A stretch of DNA of 64,000 nt, taken from JBBSOK01 sp965219125 (GTDB taxonomy: Bacteria > Bacteroidota > Bacteroidia > Flavobacteriales > Flavobacteriaceae). Under the pieces are notes generated by a model. That model made no database searches. It saw nothing but the letters and a program-made list of their open reading frames with translations, and was not told where the DNA came from. Below, in pieces: positions 53,830 through 62,390 of this stretch. The translations under genes were made by a program, and so were the position numbers. Location of the stretch: positions 186,001 through 250,000 of the forward strand of contig CBDCMO010000002.1 of NCBI GenBank assembly GCA_965219125.1. The letters run 5' to 3'. Position 1 is the first letter of the stretch, and each line of letters opens with the position of its first letter.

Positions 53830-54069
53830 ATGGCTAGACAAAGTATTTCATTTACAGAGCCAAATGATGAATGGCTAAAAACTCAAGTAGAATCTAACGA
53901 ATACTCAAGTAAAAGTGAGCTTGTAAAAGATTTGATACGCCAAGAAAGAAATCAACAAGTTGAATTAGACTGGTTAAAGGCGAAATTAGAAAAAGCTGAA
54001 AAAAGTGGTTTTACTACAGCTACCAAACAGCAGATTTTAGCTGAATCAAAAACTATGCTAAATGTCTAA
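53830..54069 (+). CDS. parD: ParD-type antitoxin
   Basis: A 79-residue antitoxin: ribbon-helix-helix N-terminus (ARQSISFTEPNDEWLKTQVES, SKSELVKDLIRQE) followed by a helical toxin-binding tail (ELDWLKAKLEKAEKSG). It is complete, with a well-formed promoter. It normally binds and neutralises ParE and represses its own promoter. The gene overlaps a toxin gene that is internally deleted, so the antitoxin may have lost its partner. Confidence 0.88.
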   Translation: MARQSISFTEPNDEWLKTQVESNEYSSKSELVKDLIRQERNQQVELDWLKAKLEKAEKSGFTTATKQQILAESKTMLNV

Positions 54070-54238
54070 ATACAAATTAAATAGCGATGCAAAGAGCGAA
54101 TTAATTAGAATTCATCAATATGGAATTTGGAGGTTTGGAATTGCCCAAGCTGACTCATATATAGATGATTTTTTTGAATACTTTATAATAATTGCTATTA
54201 TTGGAAAACAAGATTTGAATCCTATTTTAAAAAAATAA
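54062..54238 (+). pseudogene. parE: ParE toxin gene with an internal in-frame deletion
   Basis: The reading frame starts in the parD stop region (ATG at 54062, 8-nt overlap) and gives 58 residues: MSKYKLNSDAKSELIRIHQY and GIAQADSYIDDFFEYF, like the N-terminus of ParE, joined directly to IIIAIIGKQDLNPIL, which is the C-terminal ParE motif (IMAIIGRQDLNEIL in typical proteins). About 40 central residues expected between these are missing. The toxin fold would be destroyed. It is recognised by homology of both ends, which is strong but not searched. Confidence 0.7.
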
Positions 54239-54311
54239 ATGAGTTGGATAGTATAATAATATCTTATTAAATTTGTTAATTTTAGTAACTTATAAAGAAT
54301 TTTTATAACCA

Positions 54312-54338
54312 AAAAATCCCGCAATTCGCGGGATTTTT
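54312..54338. terminator. Rho-independent terminator of dnaN
   Basis: AAAAATCCCGC-AATTC-GCGGGATTTTT is a perfect 11-bp stem with a 5-nt loop and A and T runs on either side, 27 nt from the dnaN stop. It is bidirectional and may also end the parDE unit. Confidence 0.92.
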
Positions 54339-54364
54339 CAATTCAATATGTTACTGTTCAAAAC

Positions 54365-55483
54365 TTAGTTATTCAACATGACAGGCATTACCAACATTGT
54401 TACAATTTCACCTTCGTCAAGTCCATCAACCGGTGTTAATATTCCTGCGCGGTTTGGTAAGCTCATTTCTAATGAAACTTCAGAGCTTGTTAAGTTGTTC
54501 AACATTTCGGTTAAGAAACGTGAGTTAAAACCTATTTGCATATCGTCGCCTTGATAGTCGCATGTTAAACGCTCCTCAGCTTTATTGCTGTAGTCTATAT
54601 CTTCGGCAGAAACATTTAGTTCTGCACCTGCAATTTTTAAACGTATTTGATGCGTAGTTTTATTACTGAAAATAGAAACACGGCGAACCGAGTTCAAAAA
54701 TTGGTTTCTTTCAATAGTTAACTTATTCGGATTCTCTTTTGGAATAACCGCTTCGTAATTTGGATATTTACCATCAATCAAACGACATATCATACTTACA
54801 TTTTCAAATAAAAACTTGGCGTTGCTATCGTTATATTCAATGGTTACATCTTCTTCGCTGCCAGCCAAAATTCCTTTTAAAAGATTTAAAGGTTTCTTGG
54901 GCATAATAAATTCTGCAGTTTCAGTTGCGGTTACATCTTCTCTTGTATATTTAACCAACTTGTGCGCATCGGTAGCAACAAAAGTCAATCTATCGGTAGA
55001 AAACTGAAAGAAAACGCCACTCATCACAGGTCTTAAATCATCGTTTCCGGAAGCGAAAATTGTTTTGCTTATTGCAGTTGCCAAAATATCACCTTGAATA
55101 ATCGTTGCAGTCGGATCTTTCAATTCAACAGCACTCGGAAATTCCTCGCCGTTGGCATAAGCTAAAGCGTATTTACCGTGATTACTGCTTATTTCAACAG
55201 TACTATTTTCGTGAGCGGTAAACGTAAGGGGTTGCTCCGGAAACGTTTTAAGCGTATCCAAAAGCAAACGTGCCGGAATACAAATGCTGCCTTGCTCATT
55301 ACTTTCAACTTCCAGTTTTGCTGAGATAGTCGTTTCCAAATCTGATGCAGAAACTGTCAACGCTTTTCCATCTAAATTGAAAAGGAAATTGTCAAGAATT
55401 GGAAGTGTATTGTTATTGTTTATAATGCCGCCCAAAGTTTGGAGTTGTTTTAGGAGGTATGAACTTGATACGATAAATTTCAT
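54365..55483 (-). CDS. dnaN: DNA polymerase III beta subunit (sliding clamp)
   Basis: A 372-residue protein with three clamp domains (KFIVSSSYLLKQLQTLGG at the start, DDLRPVMSGVFFQFSTDRL in domain 2, and VTMLVMPVMLNN at the end). It encircles DNA and gives processivity to DNA polymerase III. It lies alone, without dnaA or recF nearby, as is usual in Bacteroidota. A short hairpin stands 6 nt before the ATG. Confidence 0.95.
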   Translation of the reverse strand: MKFIVSSSYLLKQLQTLGGIINNNNTLPILDNFLFNLDGKALTVSASDLETTISAKLEVESNEQGSICIPARLLLDTLKTFPEQPLTFTAHENSTVEISSNHGKYALAYANGEEFPSAVELKDPTATIIQGDILATAISKTIFASGNDDLRPVMSGVFFQFSTDRLTFVATDAHKLVKYTREDVTATETAEFIMPKKPLNLLKGILAGSEEDVTIEYNDSNAKFLFENVSMICRLIDGKYPNYEAVIPKENPNKLTIERNQFLNSVRRVSIFSNKTTHQIRLKIAGAELNVSAEDIDYSNKAEERLTCDYQGDDMQIGFNSRFLTEMLNNLTSSEVSLEMSLPNRAGILTPVDGLDEGEIVTMLVMPVMLNN

Positions 55484-55489
55484 AATTTT

Positions 55490-55507
55490 TTCCCGCGAAG
55501 GCGAGAA
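55490..55507 (-). repeat. Tetraloop hairpin 6 nt upstream of the dnaN start
   Basis: Read on the minus strand: TTCTCGC-CTTC-GCGGGAA, a 7-bp stem (one G-T pair) and 4-nt loop, ending exactly 6 nt before the dnaN ATG at 55483. The efp leader (44262-44279) carries the same kind of hairpin at the same distance. Confidence 0.6.
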
Positions 55508-55635
55508 TCTTTTTAGGGTTATGCTACATTTTCTTTATTTCGAATAAAAACGGAAATGATAGAAATAGCTTGAATATCACTTAAAATACAAATATAATTC
55601 GATTGGATTGGTTGCTAAAACAAACTTATTAACAT

Positions 55636-57321
55636 TTAGCGCACATACTTTCGCTTGCGCCACCACATAAAAACCGCTCCAAAAATACCAAGTAAAACTA
55701 ATGGAAGCACTAAATTAAGTAGTTGCCACTTGCCGCGCTGTTCGGCAACTTTTTGTGTGTCTAAAAAAGGCACCGCAATTTTTTTGGTGCGTATGTTTAT
55801 AAGTCCGCTGTCGTCTAAAAGATAGTTTACGGCATTCAACAAAAACTCCTTATTACCGTAGTATTGATTGGTCCATTTATCAAAACCAAGTTCCAATGGT
55901 TTGTTGCGGACCAACTGATTTTTAATAATATCACCATCGCCAATTACAATCATTTTTGCGGGCTTACCTTCATTAATTTCAGCATTCAGTTTAAACGGTT
56001 TTACGCGATTATTAAATGCTGAAGTAAATTTTCCTTCCAATAAAATTGCCAACGGAATTTCTCCCGAAGCATAATCTCCCAGTGGTGGACCTTCATTTAC
56101 AATTTTTAAATTTTTTGGAATTTCAGTCTTAATATCGATTTCCGCAGGAAGTCCAACGCGTTTTGAAATAGGCGAGGAGCTTAATAAAATGGTTTTTTTT
56201 ATATCATTTTGTATCGTGTCCAACGAGCTTGCATAATCAAATTTTACAGCTTCGGTATTTGTAACAATGGGATGATTATTTGCACTGGCGGTAAGCGGAT
56301 AATAAAACCACGGATACTTACTGTACTGCGTTTCCTGCTGCTCTCCGCTGGCAACAACTATCGGCGCGCTGTACAAATCTTTCACCAAATCTGGATTTAT
56401 CCGAACGCCATATTTAAAGAATTGGTCATTCAAATTTAAGTCGAGTCCAAAGGCAAAAGTATTTGTTGAAATGCTGTCAGTTTTAAGTTGTGTTTCATCA
56501 ATCAACCAAAGCGACGAGCCGCCGTTCATTATATATTGATCGATAATCAATTTTTCATTTTCTGAAAAAGCTTCGGTAGGTTTTGCAGCAACTATTAAAT
56601 CAAAATCTTCCAGTTGTTTCAATGTTTGCTGCGGTTTTGTAGCGGCAGAATCTAATGTAAAAGGTGCGATGAAATAATAATCTTTCAGCGTTTTGAAGAA
56701 ATCTGCAATGTAACGATCGTCCAATTCGCCATTACCTTTTAAAACTGCTACTTTTCTTTTCTTCGGAAATACAAGTTTGTTGAAACCATCTGCGAAGGCG
56801 TATTCCAGATTTTGAATGCTATTATTTACACGTTCTTCGGAAGTGCTGCCCAATTGATTTTTAAGCAGTGGAATTTTCACGGTTTTTCCGTTGAAATAGG
56901 CGAGTGCCCACGGGAAAATAACTTCGGTACTTTGTTTTCCATTTTCAACTACGGAAACTTGTGCGGGAATAAGTCCGTTTTTTTGAAGTTCTTTTTGCAC
57001 TTCTGCCGCATTTCCTTCCGCCAACGGATTTACAAAATCGAATTTTACATTTTTATTTACTGATGCAAATTCTTCTAGCAACTGCTTTGTTTCAGCCTGC
57101 AATCTTTTAAATTCCGGCGGAAAACTTCCTTCTAAAAAAACATCGATAACTAAAGGAGAATCGATTGCTTCAACAATATTTTTTGACGTTTTTGAAAGTG
57201 TAAATCGCCTATCTTTTGTAAGATCAAAACGTTCGTAAAAATAGCTGCTAATAACGTTAGCCAAGATTACCAATGCGATTGTAATGACTAAAAATTTGAT
57301 ATGTTTTGTTTTCTTCAACAT
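55636..57321 (-). CDS. gldG: Gliding motility ABC transporter-associated protein GldG
   Basis: A 561-residue protein with an N-terminal membrane helix (FLVITIALVILANVISSYFY), a large extracytoplasmic domain typical of the GldG/DUF4350-like family (DRRFTLSKTSKNIVEAIDSPL, YIMNGGSSLWLIDE) and a C-terminal membrane helix (LLNLVLPLVLLGIFGAVFMWW). With GldF and the ATPase GldA it is part of the gliding ABC transporter in flavobacteria. Its ATG shares a base with the gldF stop. Confidence 0.92.
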   Translation of the reverse strand: MLKKTKHIKFLVITIALVILANVISSYFYERFDLTKDRRFTLSKTSKNIVEAIDSPLVIDVFLEGSFPPEFKRLQAETKQLLEEFASVNKNVKFDFVNPLAEGNAAEVQKELQKNGLIPAQVSVVENGKQSTEVIFPWALAYFNGKTVKIPLLKNQLGSTSEERVNNSIQNLEYAFADGFNKLVFPKKRKVAVLKGNGELDDRYIADFFKTLKDYYFIAPFTLDSAATKPQQTLKQLEDFDLIVAAKPTEAFSENEKLIIDQYIMNGGSSLWLIDETQLKTDSISTNTFAFGLDLNLNDQFFKYGVRINPDLVKDLYSAPIVVASGEQQETQYSKYPWFYYPLTASANNHPIVTNTEAVKFDYASSLDTIQNDIKKTILLSSSPISKRVGLPAEIDIKTEIPKNLKIVNEGPPLGDYASGEIPLAILLEGKFTSAFNNRVKPFKLNAEINEGKPAKMIVIGDGDIIKNQLVRNKPLELGFDKWTNQYYGNKEFLLNAVNYLLDDSGLINIRTKKIAVPFLDTQKVAEQRGKWQLLNLVLPLVLLGIFGAVFMWWRKRKYVR

Positions 57322-58046
57322 CAGTCTTTCCGAAGTTTAAGAACCGTGAATGCCAAAAACATAATTGTTATGCTACAAAAATAAATAATATCCCGCGTAT
57401 CCAAAACGCCTCGCGCAACGCTATCAAAATGAGATTTCATTCCTAAAATTGCAGCTGAAAAAGAATCGCTGCCAAATAAATTTAAGGAATCGATAGCATC
57501 AAAACCATAATATAAAAGGAAGCAAATAAAAACGGCGATTATAAAAGCCACAATTTGATTGCTTGATAATGTTGAGGAAAAAATGCCAATCGCAGTGTAA
57601 GCGAATATTAAAAATAATAGTCCAACGTACGAACCAATTGTACTTCCCAAATCAAAATTACCTGCGGAATTTCCGAGATTATTGATTGTTAAAATGTAAA
57701 GCAAGGTTGGGATTAAGGCAATTAAAATAAGTAGTACGGCGCCAAAATATTTTCCGAGAACTATATTTTTAAGGGAAATTGGTTTTGTAAGTAGCAATTC
57801 CAATGTTCCCATTTTTACTTCGTCACTAAAAGAACGCATTGTAACCGCAGGAATTAAGAATAATAAAACCCACGGCGCTAGTTCAAAAAAAGCAGCAAGG
57901 TCTGCAAAACCGGCATTGAGAATATTGTAATTTCCAGCAAAAACCCAAAGAAAAAGTCCGTTAATAATAAGAAAGATAGCAATAACCAAATACCCAATCG
58001 GGCTGGAAAAGAAGGCTGCTATTTCTCTTTTTATAATTGGGAACAT
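57321..58046 (-). CDS. gldF: Gliding motility ABC transporter permease GldF
   Basis: A 241-residue permease with six membrane helices, opening MFPIIKREIAAFFSSPIGYLV and carrying VKMGTLELLLTKPISLKNIVLGKY as in ABC-2 type permeases. It forms the membrane part of the GldAFG transporter with GldG, to which it is translationally coupled (TGATG). gldA is not in the window. The mazEF pair lies just upstream. Confidence 0.92.
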   Translation of the reverse strand: MFPIIKREIAAFFSSPIGYLVIAIFLIINGLFLWVFAGNYNILNAGFADLAAFFELAPWVLLFLIPAVTMRSFSDEVKMGTLELLLTKPISLKNIVLGKYFGAVLLILIALIPTLLYILTINNLGNSAGNFDLGSTIGSYVGLLFLIFAYTAIGIFSSTLSSNQIVAFIIAVFICFLLYYGFDAIDSLNLFGSDSFSAAILGMKSHFDSVARGVLDTRDIIYFCSITIMFLAFTVLKLRKD

Positions 58047-58094
58047 CTTTATTTTGGCTTTTAAGTGGTTATGAAAGGTTATATATTCGAAATT

Positions 58095-58418
58095 TTAGTC
58101 CACATACAATTCTCGAATTACATCTTTACAATTTTGTATTTCGGTTTTTGTCAATAAATCAAACTTTTTTAGAATTCTTAACTTATCAATAGTCCTTATT
58201 TGGTCTATGGTAACCATACCTTTTTTATTATTGTGCTTAACAGCGACACGCGAGGGATATTTTTTTAAATTTGTCGTCATTGGCGCAACAACAATCGTAT
58301 TTAAATGCCTGTTCATTTCATTAGGCGAAATAATAACGCAAGGGCGTATTTTATTTATTTCACTTCCAATTGTTGGATTAAGATTAACGAGCACGATGCA
58401 ATATTGATTTAATTCCAT
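58095..58418 (-). CDS. mazF: MazF/PemK-type endoribonuclease toxin
   Basis: A 107-residue toxin with the fold motifs YCIVLVNLNPTIGSEINKIRPCVIISP, IVVAPMTTN and KGMVTIDQIRTIDK of PemK/MazF. It would cleave single-stranded RNA unless bound by the antitoxin. It overlaps the mazE gene by 10 nt, the usual order of antitoxin first. The reading frame appears intact. Confidence 0.92.
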   Translation of the reverse strand: MELNQYCIVLVNLNPTIGSEINKIRPCVIISPNEMNRHLNTIVVAPMTTNLKKYPSRVAVKHNNKKGMVTIDQIRTIDKLRILKKFDLLTKTEIQNCKDVIRELYVD

Positions 58419-58654
58419 TCTTCAAAATTTTCATCTTCAAAAACATCGTCGAATAACAATCTGTCGTCATTATTTTTATGCATTTTTTCAAAAGCTTTTT
58501 CCCAACCTTTTCGTGGGGTATCAATTGGTTTTAAAATAATTTGGCCTTTCTCTAATATCAATTCAATCCTATCTTTAATATTATATTTTTCCAAAATAGT
58601 TTTGCTTAAGCGTAAGCCTTTTGAATTTCCTATTTTAATAATTGCTGTTTCCAT
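58409..58654 (-). CDS. mazE: MazE-type AbrB-domain antitoxin
   Basis: An 81-residue antitoxin with an N-terminal swapped-hairpin AbrB domain (IIKIGNSKGLRLSKTILEK and ELILEKGQIILKPI) and an acidic C-terminal tail (DDRLLFDDVFEDENFEEW) that binds MazF. It overlaps mazF by 10 nt. The pair stands between gldF and a monooxygenase-like gene. Confidence 0.92.
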   Translation of the reverse strand: METAIIKIGNSKGLRLSKTILEKYNIKDRIELILEKGQIILKPIDTPRKGWEKAFEKMHKNNDDRLLFDDVFEDENFEEWN

Positions 58655-58724
58655 AAATTCTTATTTGTAATTACAAAGTTATCACATTTATTTTACCGCA
58701 CAAGTTTTACTTAATTCTAAATTA

Positions 58725-59021
58725 TTACAGAATAGATGTTAAAGTATCAACGCTCCAAGCTTGCGCTCTTTCTCTAAACTTAGGCTTCGTTTCTGCCCAA
58801 ACTTCTTTAAAAAGTTTGCTATTTCTATAGTTTTCAAGATTTGCCGTATCATTCCAACGGCTGTAAGTGAAAAATATTTCAGGCGTTTTCTTGTCCCTGT
58901 AAAGTTCAAGAAATTGGCAACCTTCAAAATTCCTAATCTTGTTTTTTACCTTTTCGAAATTATCCAAAAACGAATCTATTTCTTCAACTTTAAAATGCAT
59001 TTTCACAATTCGTGTAAACAT
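58725..59021 (-). CDS. Antibiotic biosynthesis monooxygenase-like (ABM) protein
   Basis: A 98-residue ferredoxin-like-fold protein with the motifs MHFKVEEIDSFLDNFEKVK, GCQFLELYRDKKTPEIFFTYSRW and FKEVWAETKPKF of the ABM/YgiN group. Such small dimers can be haem-binding or quinol monooxygenases or have no enzymatic role. There is no adjacent haem gene. It is 15 nt upstream of the SAM hydrolase-family gene on the same strand. Confidence 0.85.
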   Translation of the reverse strand: MFTRIVKMHFKVEEIDSFLDNFEKVKNKIRNFEGCQFLELYRDKKTPEIFFTYSRWNDTANLENYRNSKLFKEVWAETKPKFRERAQAWSVDTLTSIL

Positions 59022-59036
59022 AAAGTTATTTAATTA

Positions 59037-59891
59037 TTAACGGTTGCCGAGCGTATGCAAAGCATCAAAATTAACGGTTACGGTATCCCTAAATTCCAAT
59101 CCAAATAATTTGGAGGCACCACCAATTGTTGATGGATTGCTTTTATAAATGGCAAGTTCCAAATAATTGGATGAATTCCACAGTGCTAACTTCTTTCCAT
59201 CTTCTTCCCGTTTTTCGGGAGGAATATCAAAATTTATTGATTCACTATATTTTGAATAAATAGCTTCAAAAGTGGCTGTTCGCGCTTTAATTTTAAACGT
59301 TCTTCCTTTTCCAATATCATTAAAAAGGCCTTTTGTAATATTCGTTATAACATTTCCGTAATTGTCAATATAAATAATATTACCGATTATTTGATTGTTC
59401 TCGCTATTAATAACCGGCTTAAGTCCTGTTAATTCTTTAACCTGGCTTATCGTTTTTCCGATAACTTCCAACGTGCCGCCGCGCGCAATGTGGCAGGCAA
59501 CTTTCACGAATATATCGAGCACAGGAAAATTACTCTCAACGGCGTCGTGAATATTTATTTCAACAATTTTATCTGGTTTAATGTTAGAGGCTAACAATGA
59601 AATGATTCCGTTGTCGGCACATATAAAGTAATGATCGTCCAAAAGGACTGCAATGTGTTTATTTTCAGGATTTAATTCGGAATCAATTCCAATTATATGA
59701 ATAGTTTTTGCAGGAAAACTTTTATAGGCATTTTGAACTATGTAGGCAGCTTCTGTTAAATGGAATGGCGAAATTAAATGTGAGATATCAACAATTCTAC
59801 TCGTTTCCAATTCGCTATATATTGCGCCCTTTACAGCCCCAACAAAGTGATCTTTTTCGCCAAAATCTGTAGTAAGTGTAATTATGGGCAT
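59037..59891 (-). CDS. SAM hydrolase/SAM-dependent halogenase-family protein (DUF62)
   Basis: A 284-residue protein of the DUF62 fold, opening PIITLTTDFGEKDHFVGAVKG, with CADNGIISLLAS and IDNYGNVITNITK. Relatives cleave S-adenosylmethionine with water to adenosine and methionine; halogenases are related but use other residues. Which activity applies here cannot be decided by eye. It is divergent from phoH. Confidence 0.88.
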   Translation of the reverse strand: MPIITLTTDFGEKDHFVGAVKGAIYSELETSRIVDISHLISPFHLTEAAYIVQNAYKSFPAKTIHIIGIDSELNPENKHIAVLLDDHYFICADNGIISLLASNIKPDKIVEINIHDAVESNFPVLDIFVKVACHIARGGTLEVIGKTISQVKELTGLKPVINSENNQIIGNIIYIDNYGNVITNITKGLFNDIGKGRTFKIKARTATFEAIYSKYSESINFDIPPEKREEDGKKLALWNSSNYLELAIYKSNPSTIGGASKLFGLEFRDTVTVNFDALHTLGNR

Positions 59892-59998
59892 TGCCAGATT
59901 GTTGATATTTTATTAAAAATGGTACGACAAAAATAGGTTACTTTTGTTAGTAGCAAAACAATTTTCAATCTGAAATAAAATATTTAAACCCCACGCTT

Positions 59999-60952
59999 TT
60001 GAACGAACTCATCATCGAACTTACCGAAATTAGCCCACGAGATTTCTTTGGGCAGCAAAATGCAAATATTGACCTTCTAAAAAAATATTTTCCCAAACTT
60101 AAAATCGTAGCTCGCGGAAATAAGATTAAAGCTTACGGAGATGATGATGTGCTTGAGGAATTTGACAGGCGCATAACCATGCTTTTGGATCATTTTGCCA
60201 AATACAACAAGATTGATGAAAATACCATTGAAAGAGTTTTGGAAAGTAGAAGCAAAGACGATTATGAAACAACACCAAGCAGCAACGAAATTTTAGTTCA
60301 TGGTGTAAGTGGCAAACCTATAAAAGCGCAAACCGCCAATCAAAGAAAACTGGTTGAATTAATGTCAAAAAACGATATGGTTTTTGCCGTTGGTCCTGCC
60401 GGAACTGGGAAAACCTATACAGGTGTGGCACTTGCTGTAAAAGCTTTAAAAGAGAAACAGGTTAAAAAGATTATATTAACGAGACCGGCAGTTGAAGCAG
60501 GTGAGAATCTTGGATTTTTACCGGGAGATTTAAAGGAAAAGTTAGACCCTTATATGCAACCTTTATATGATGCGCTGCGAGATATGATTCCGGCAGATAA
60601 GCTTGCGTCTCATATTGAGCATGGAATTATTCAAATTGCACCGTTGGCATTTATGCGTGGAAGAACGTTGGATAATGCGTTTGTAATTTTAGATGAAGGG
60701 CAAAATACAACACATGCCCAAATGAAAATGTTTTTAACTAGAATGGGAAAAAACGCAAAATTTATGATAACAGGAGATCCCGGACAAATAGATTTGCCAA
60801 GGCGTGTAACTTCAGGATTAAAAGAAGCTTTATTGGTTTTAAAAGATATTAAGGGAATAGGAATGGTTTATCTTGACGATAAAGATGTACTGCGACATAG
60901 ACTTGTTAAAGAAGTTATCTCGGCGTATAAAAGTATTGAAAATGTAGATTAA
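59999..60952 (+). CDS. phoH: PhoH-family ATPase
   Basis: A 317-residue protein: N-terminal KH-like region (about 1-100) and a P-loop ATPase with Walker A GPAGTGKT (residues 132-139), TRPAVEAGENLGFLPGDLKEKLDPY, Walker B FVILDEGQN and the sensor motif MITGDPGQIDLP. It is a cytosolic ATPase, probably linked to RNA metabolism. The start is TTG at 59999, since the conserved NELIIELTEISPRDFFG begins there. A repeat follows 9 nt after the stop. Confidence 0.93.
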   Translation: MNELIIELTEISPRDFFGQQNANIDLLKKYFPKLKIVARGNKIKAYGDDDVLEEFDRRITMLLDHFAKYNKIDENTIERVLESRSKDDYETTPSSNEILVHGVSGKPIKAQTANQRKLVELMSKNDMVFAVGPAGTGKTYTGVALAVKALKEKQVKKIILTRPAVEAGENLGFLPGDLKEKLDPYMQPLYDALRDMIPADKLASHIEHGIIQIAPLAFMRGRTLDNAFVILDEGQNTTHAQMKMFLTRMGKNAKFMITGDPGQIDLPRRVTSGLKEALLVLKDIKGIGMVYLDDKDVLRHRLVKEVISAYKSIENVD

Positions 60953-60960
60953 AAAAATAA

Positions 60961-60987
60961 GTTTTCAGTTGCAGTCGCAGTTTGCAG
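60961..60987 (+). repeat. Post-stop intergenic repeat, copy 2
   Basis: A 27-nt segment beginning GTTTTCAGTTGCAGTCGC and ending TTTGCAG, 9 nt after the phoH stop. It matches the copy after msrA (8204-8230) at 25 of 27 positions. Confidence 0.6.
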
Positions 60988-61112
60988 TTTGACTCCTTCA
61001 ATATACAACATATTGCCGCAATTTACATTAAGGTATAATTTAGTTTCAAAGTATCAATAGAAACAAGAGTATCAAAAGAATCTATAGCATCAATAAAAAA
61101 TAAAAAACTCAA

Positions 61113-62066
61113 ATGTCCAAAAGCCTAACCAACACCAACTTCAATTTTTCAAATCAGAAAGCTGTTTATCACGGCAAGGTTAGAGATGTTTATACATTGG
61201 ATGACAATATTCTCGTAATGGTTGCAACAGACAGACTCAGTGCTTTTGATGTGGTTATGCCAAAAGGAATTCCATTTAAAGGCCAGATTTTAAATCAGAT
61301 TGCCACAAAAATGATGCGCGACACGGAAGATTTGGTGCCGAATTGGTTAACGGCAACGCCAGATCCAAATGTTGCAATTGGTGAAGCGTGCTCTCCTTTT
61401 AAGGTTGAAATGGTTATCAGAGGTTATTTAAGCGGTCACGCCGCTAGAGAATATGAGGCTGGAAAACGAGAAATTTGCGGAGTTACAATGCCTGAAGGTT
61501 TAAAAGTGAATGACAAATTCCCGCAACCTATTATTACACCTTCAACAAAAGCTGAAAATGGTTCGCACGACGAAGATATAAGTAGGGAAGAAATATTGAA
61601 CCAAAAGATTGTTACTGAAAAGGATTATCTTCAATTGGAAGAGTATACCAGAAAATTATTCATCCGCGGAACGGAAATAGCCAATAAACGAGGTCTTATA
61701 TTAGTTGATACAAAATATGAATTCGGAAAAACAAGAGACGGTAAAATTGTATTGATAGACGAAATACATACGCCAGATTCTTCGCGTTATTTCTACAAAG
61801 AAGGATATCAACAACGGCAAGATACAAATGAACCACAAAAGCAATTGTCTAAGGAATTTGTTAGACAATGGCTAATTGAAAACGGATTTCAGGGTAAAGA
61901 AGGGCAACAAATTCCAGAAATGAATACTGATTACATTGAATCCGTTTCTAATAGATATATTGAACTCTACGAAAAAATTACCGGTGAAAATTTTCAAAAA
62001 GCAGAAATTTCTAAAATTGAACAACGTATCTCAAAAAATGTTGAAGCTTATTTAGAAAATTTATAG
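61113..62066 (+). CDS. purC: Phosphoribosylaminoimidazole-succinocarboxamide synthase
   Basis: A 317-residue SAICAR synthetase of the longer type found in Bacteroidota: YHGKVRDVYTLDD, TDRLSAFDVVMPKGIPFKG, GYLSGHAAREYEAG and DEIHTPDSSRYF motifs are all present. It joins CAIR with aspartate in purine synthesis. It lies 160 nt after phoH. Confidence 0.96.
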   Translation: MSKSLTNTNFNFSNQKAVYHGKVRDVYTLDDNILVMVATDRLSAFDVVMPKGIPFKGQILNQIATKMMRDTEDLVPNWLTATPDPNVAIGEACSPFKVEMVIRGYLSGHAAREYEAGKREICGVTMPEGLKVNDKFPQPIITPSTKAENGSHDEDISREEILNQKIVTEKDYLQLEEYTRKLFIRGTEIANKRGLILVDTKYEFGKTRDGKIVLIDEIHTPDSSRYFYKEGYQQRQDTNEPQKQLSKEFVRQWLIENGFQGKEGQQIPEMNTDYIESVSNRYIELYEKITGENFQKAEISKIEQRISKNVEAYLENL

Positions 62067-62390
62067 TTTACCTTCAAATTAATCATTGGATATTTAATAT
62101 AATTTACTCTTTATAGCTTCAATTTAATATCTCCAGAGATTCAAATTTAATTCTGCGTTTTGCTATTTCAACTTATTTTCATCGACAATAAATTAGATTT
62201 GAAATTTTTAATAAACAAATCATTGTTAATTTGAGTTAAAAACTGATTTTCTAAAGTTAATTCAACCCAAATACGAGCGTATTGTCATAAATTTTAAATT
62301 TTTGGGAATACCTTAACAAACTATATTTTAATCCTTCTCGTATATATGTTAAGTGGAATATTTAACTAACACTAAACTAAATTTTAATTT
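62067..62390 (+). other. AT-rich gene-free stretch before the large secreted protein gene
   Basis: No gene, hairpin or repeat is evident. TATATTTT at about 62326 is a poor match to the -7 box, followed by GTATATATGTTAAG nearer the start. The promoter of the following gene must lie here but I cannot place it. Confidence 0.4.

Noticed and set aside
54115..54324. 69-residue minus-strand frame opposite the parE remnant
   Set aside because: It is antisense to recognisable ParE sequence and ends in the dnaN terminator.
54312..54338. CCCGC stem after dnaN as another copy of the leader hairpin
   Set aside because: The stem is longer, flanked by A and T runs, and positioned as a terminator after convergent genes.
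58095..58654. mazEF as a new or unusual toxin-antitoxin system
   Set aside because: Motifs, order and overlap are those of a normal MazEF/PemIK pair.
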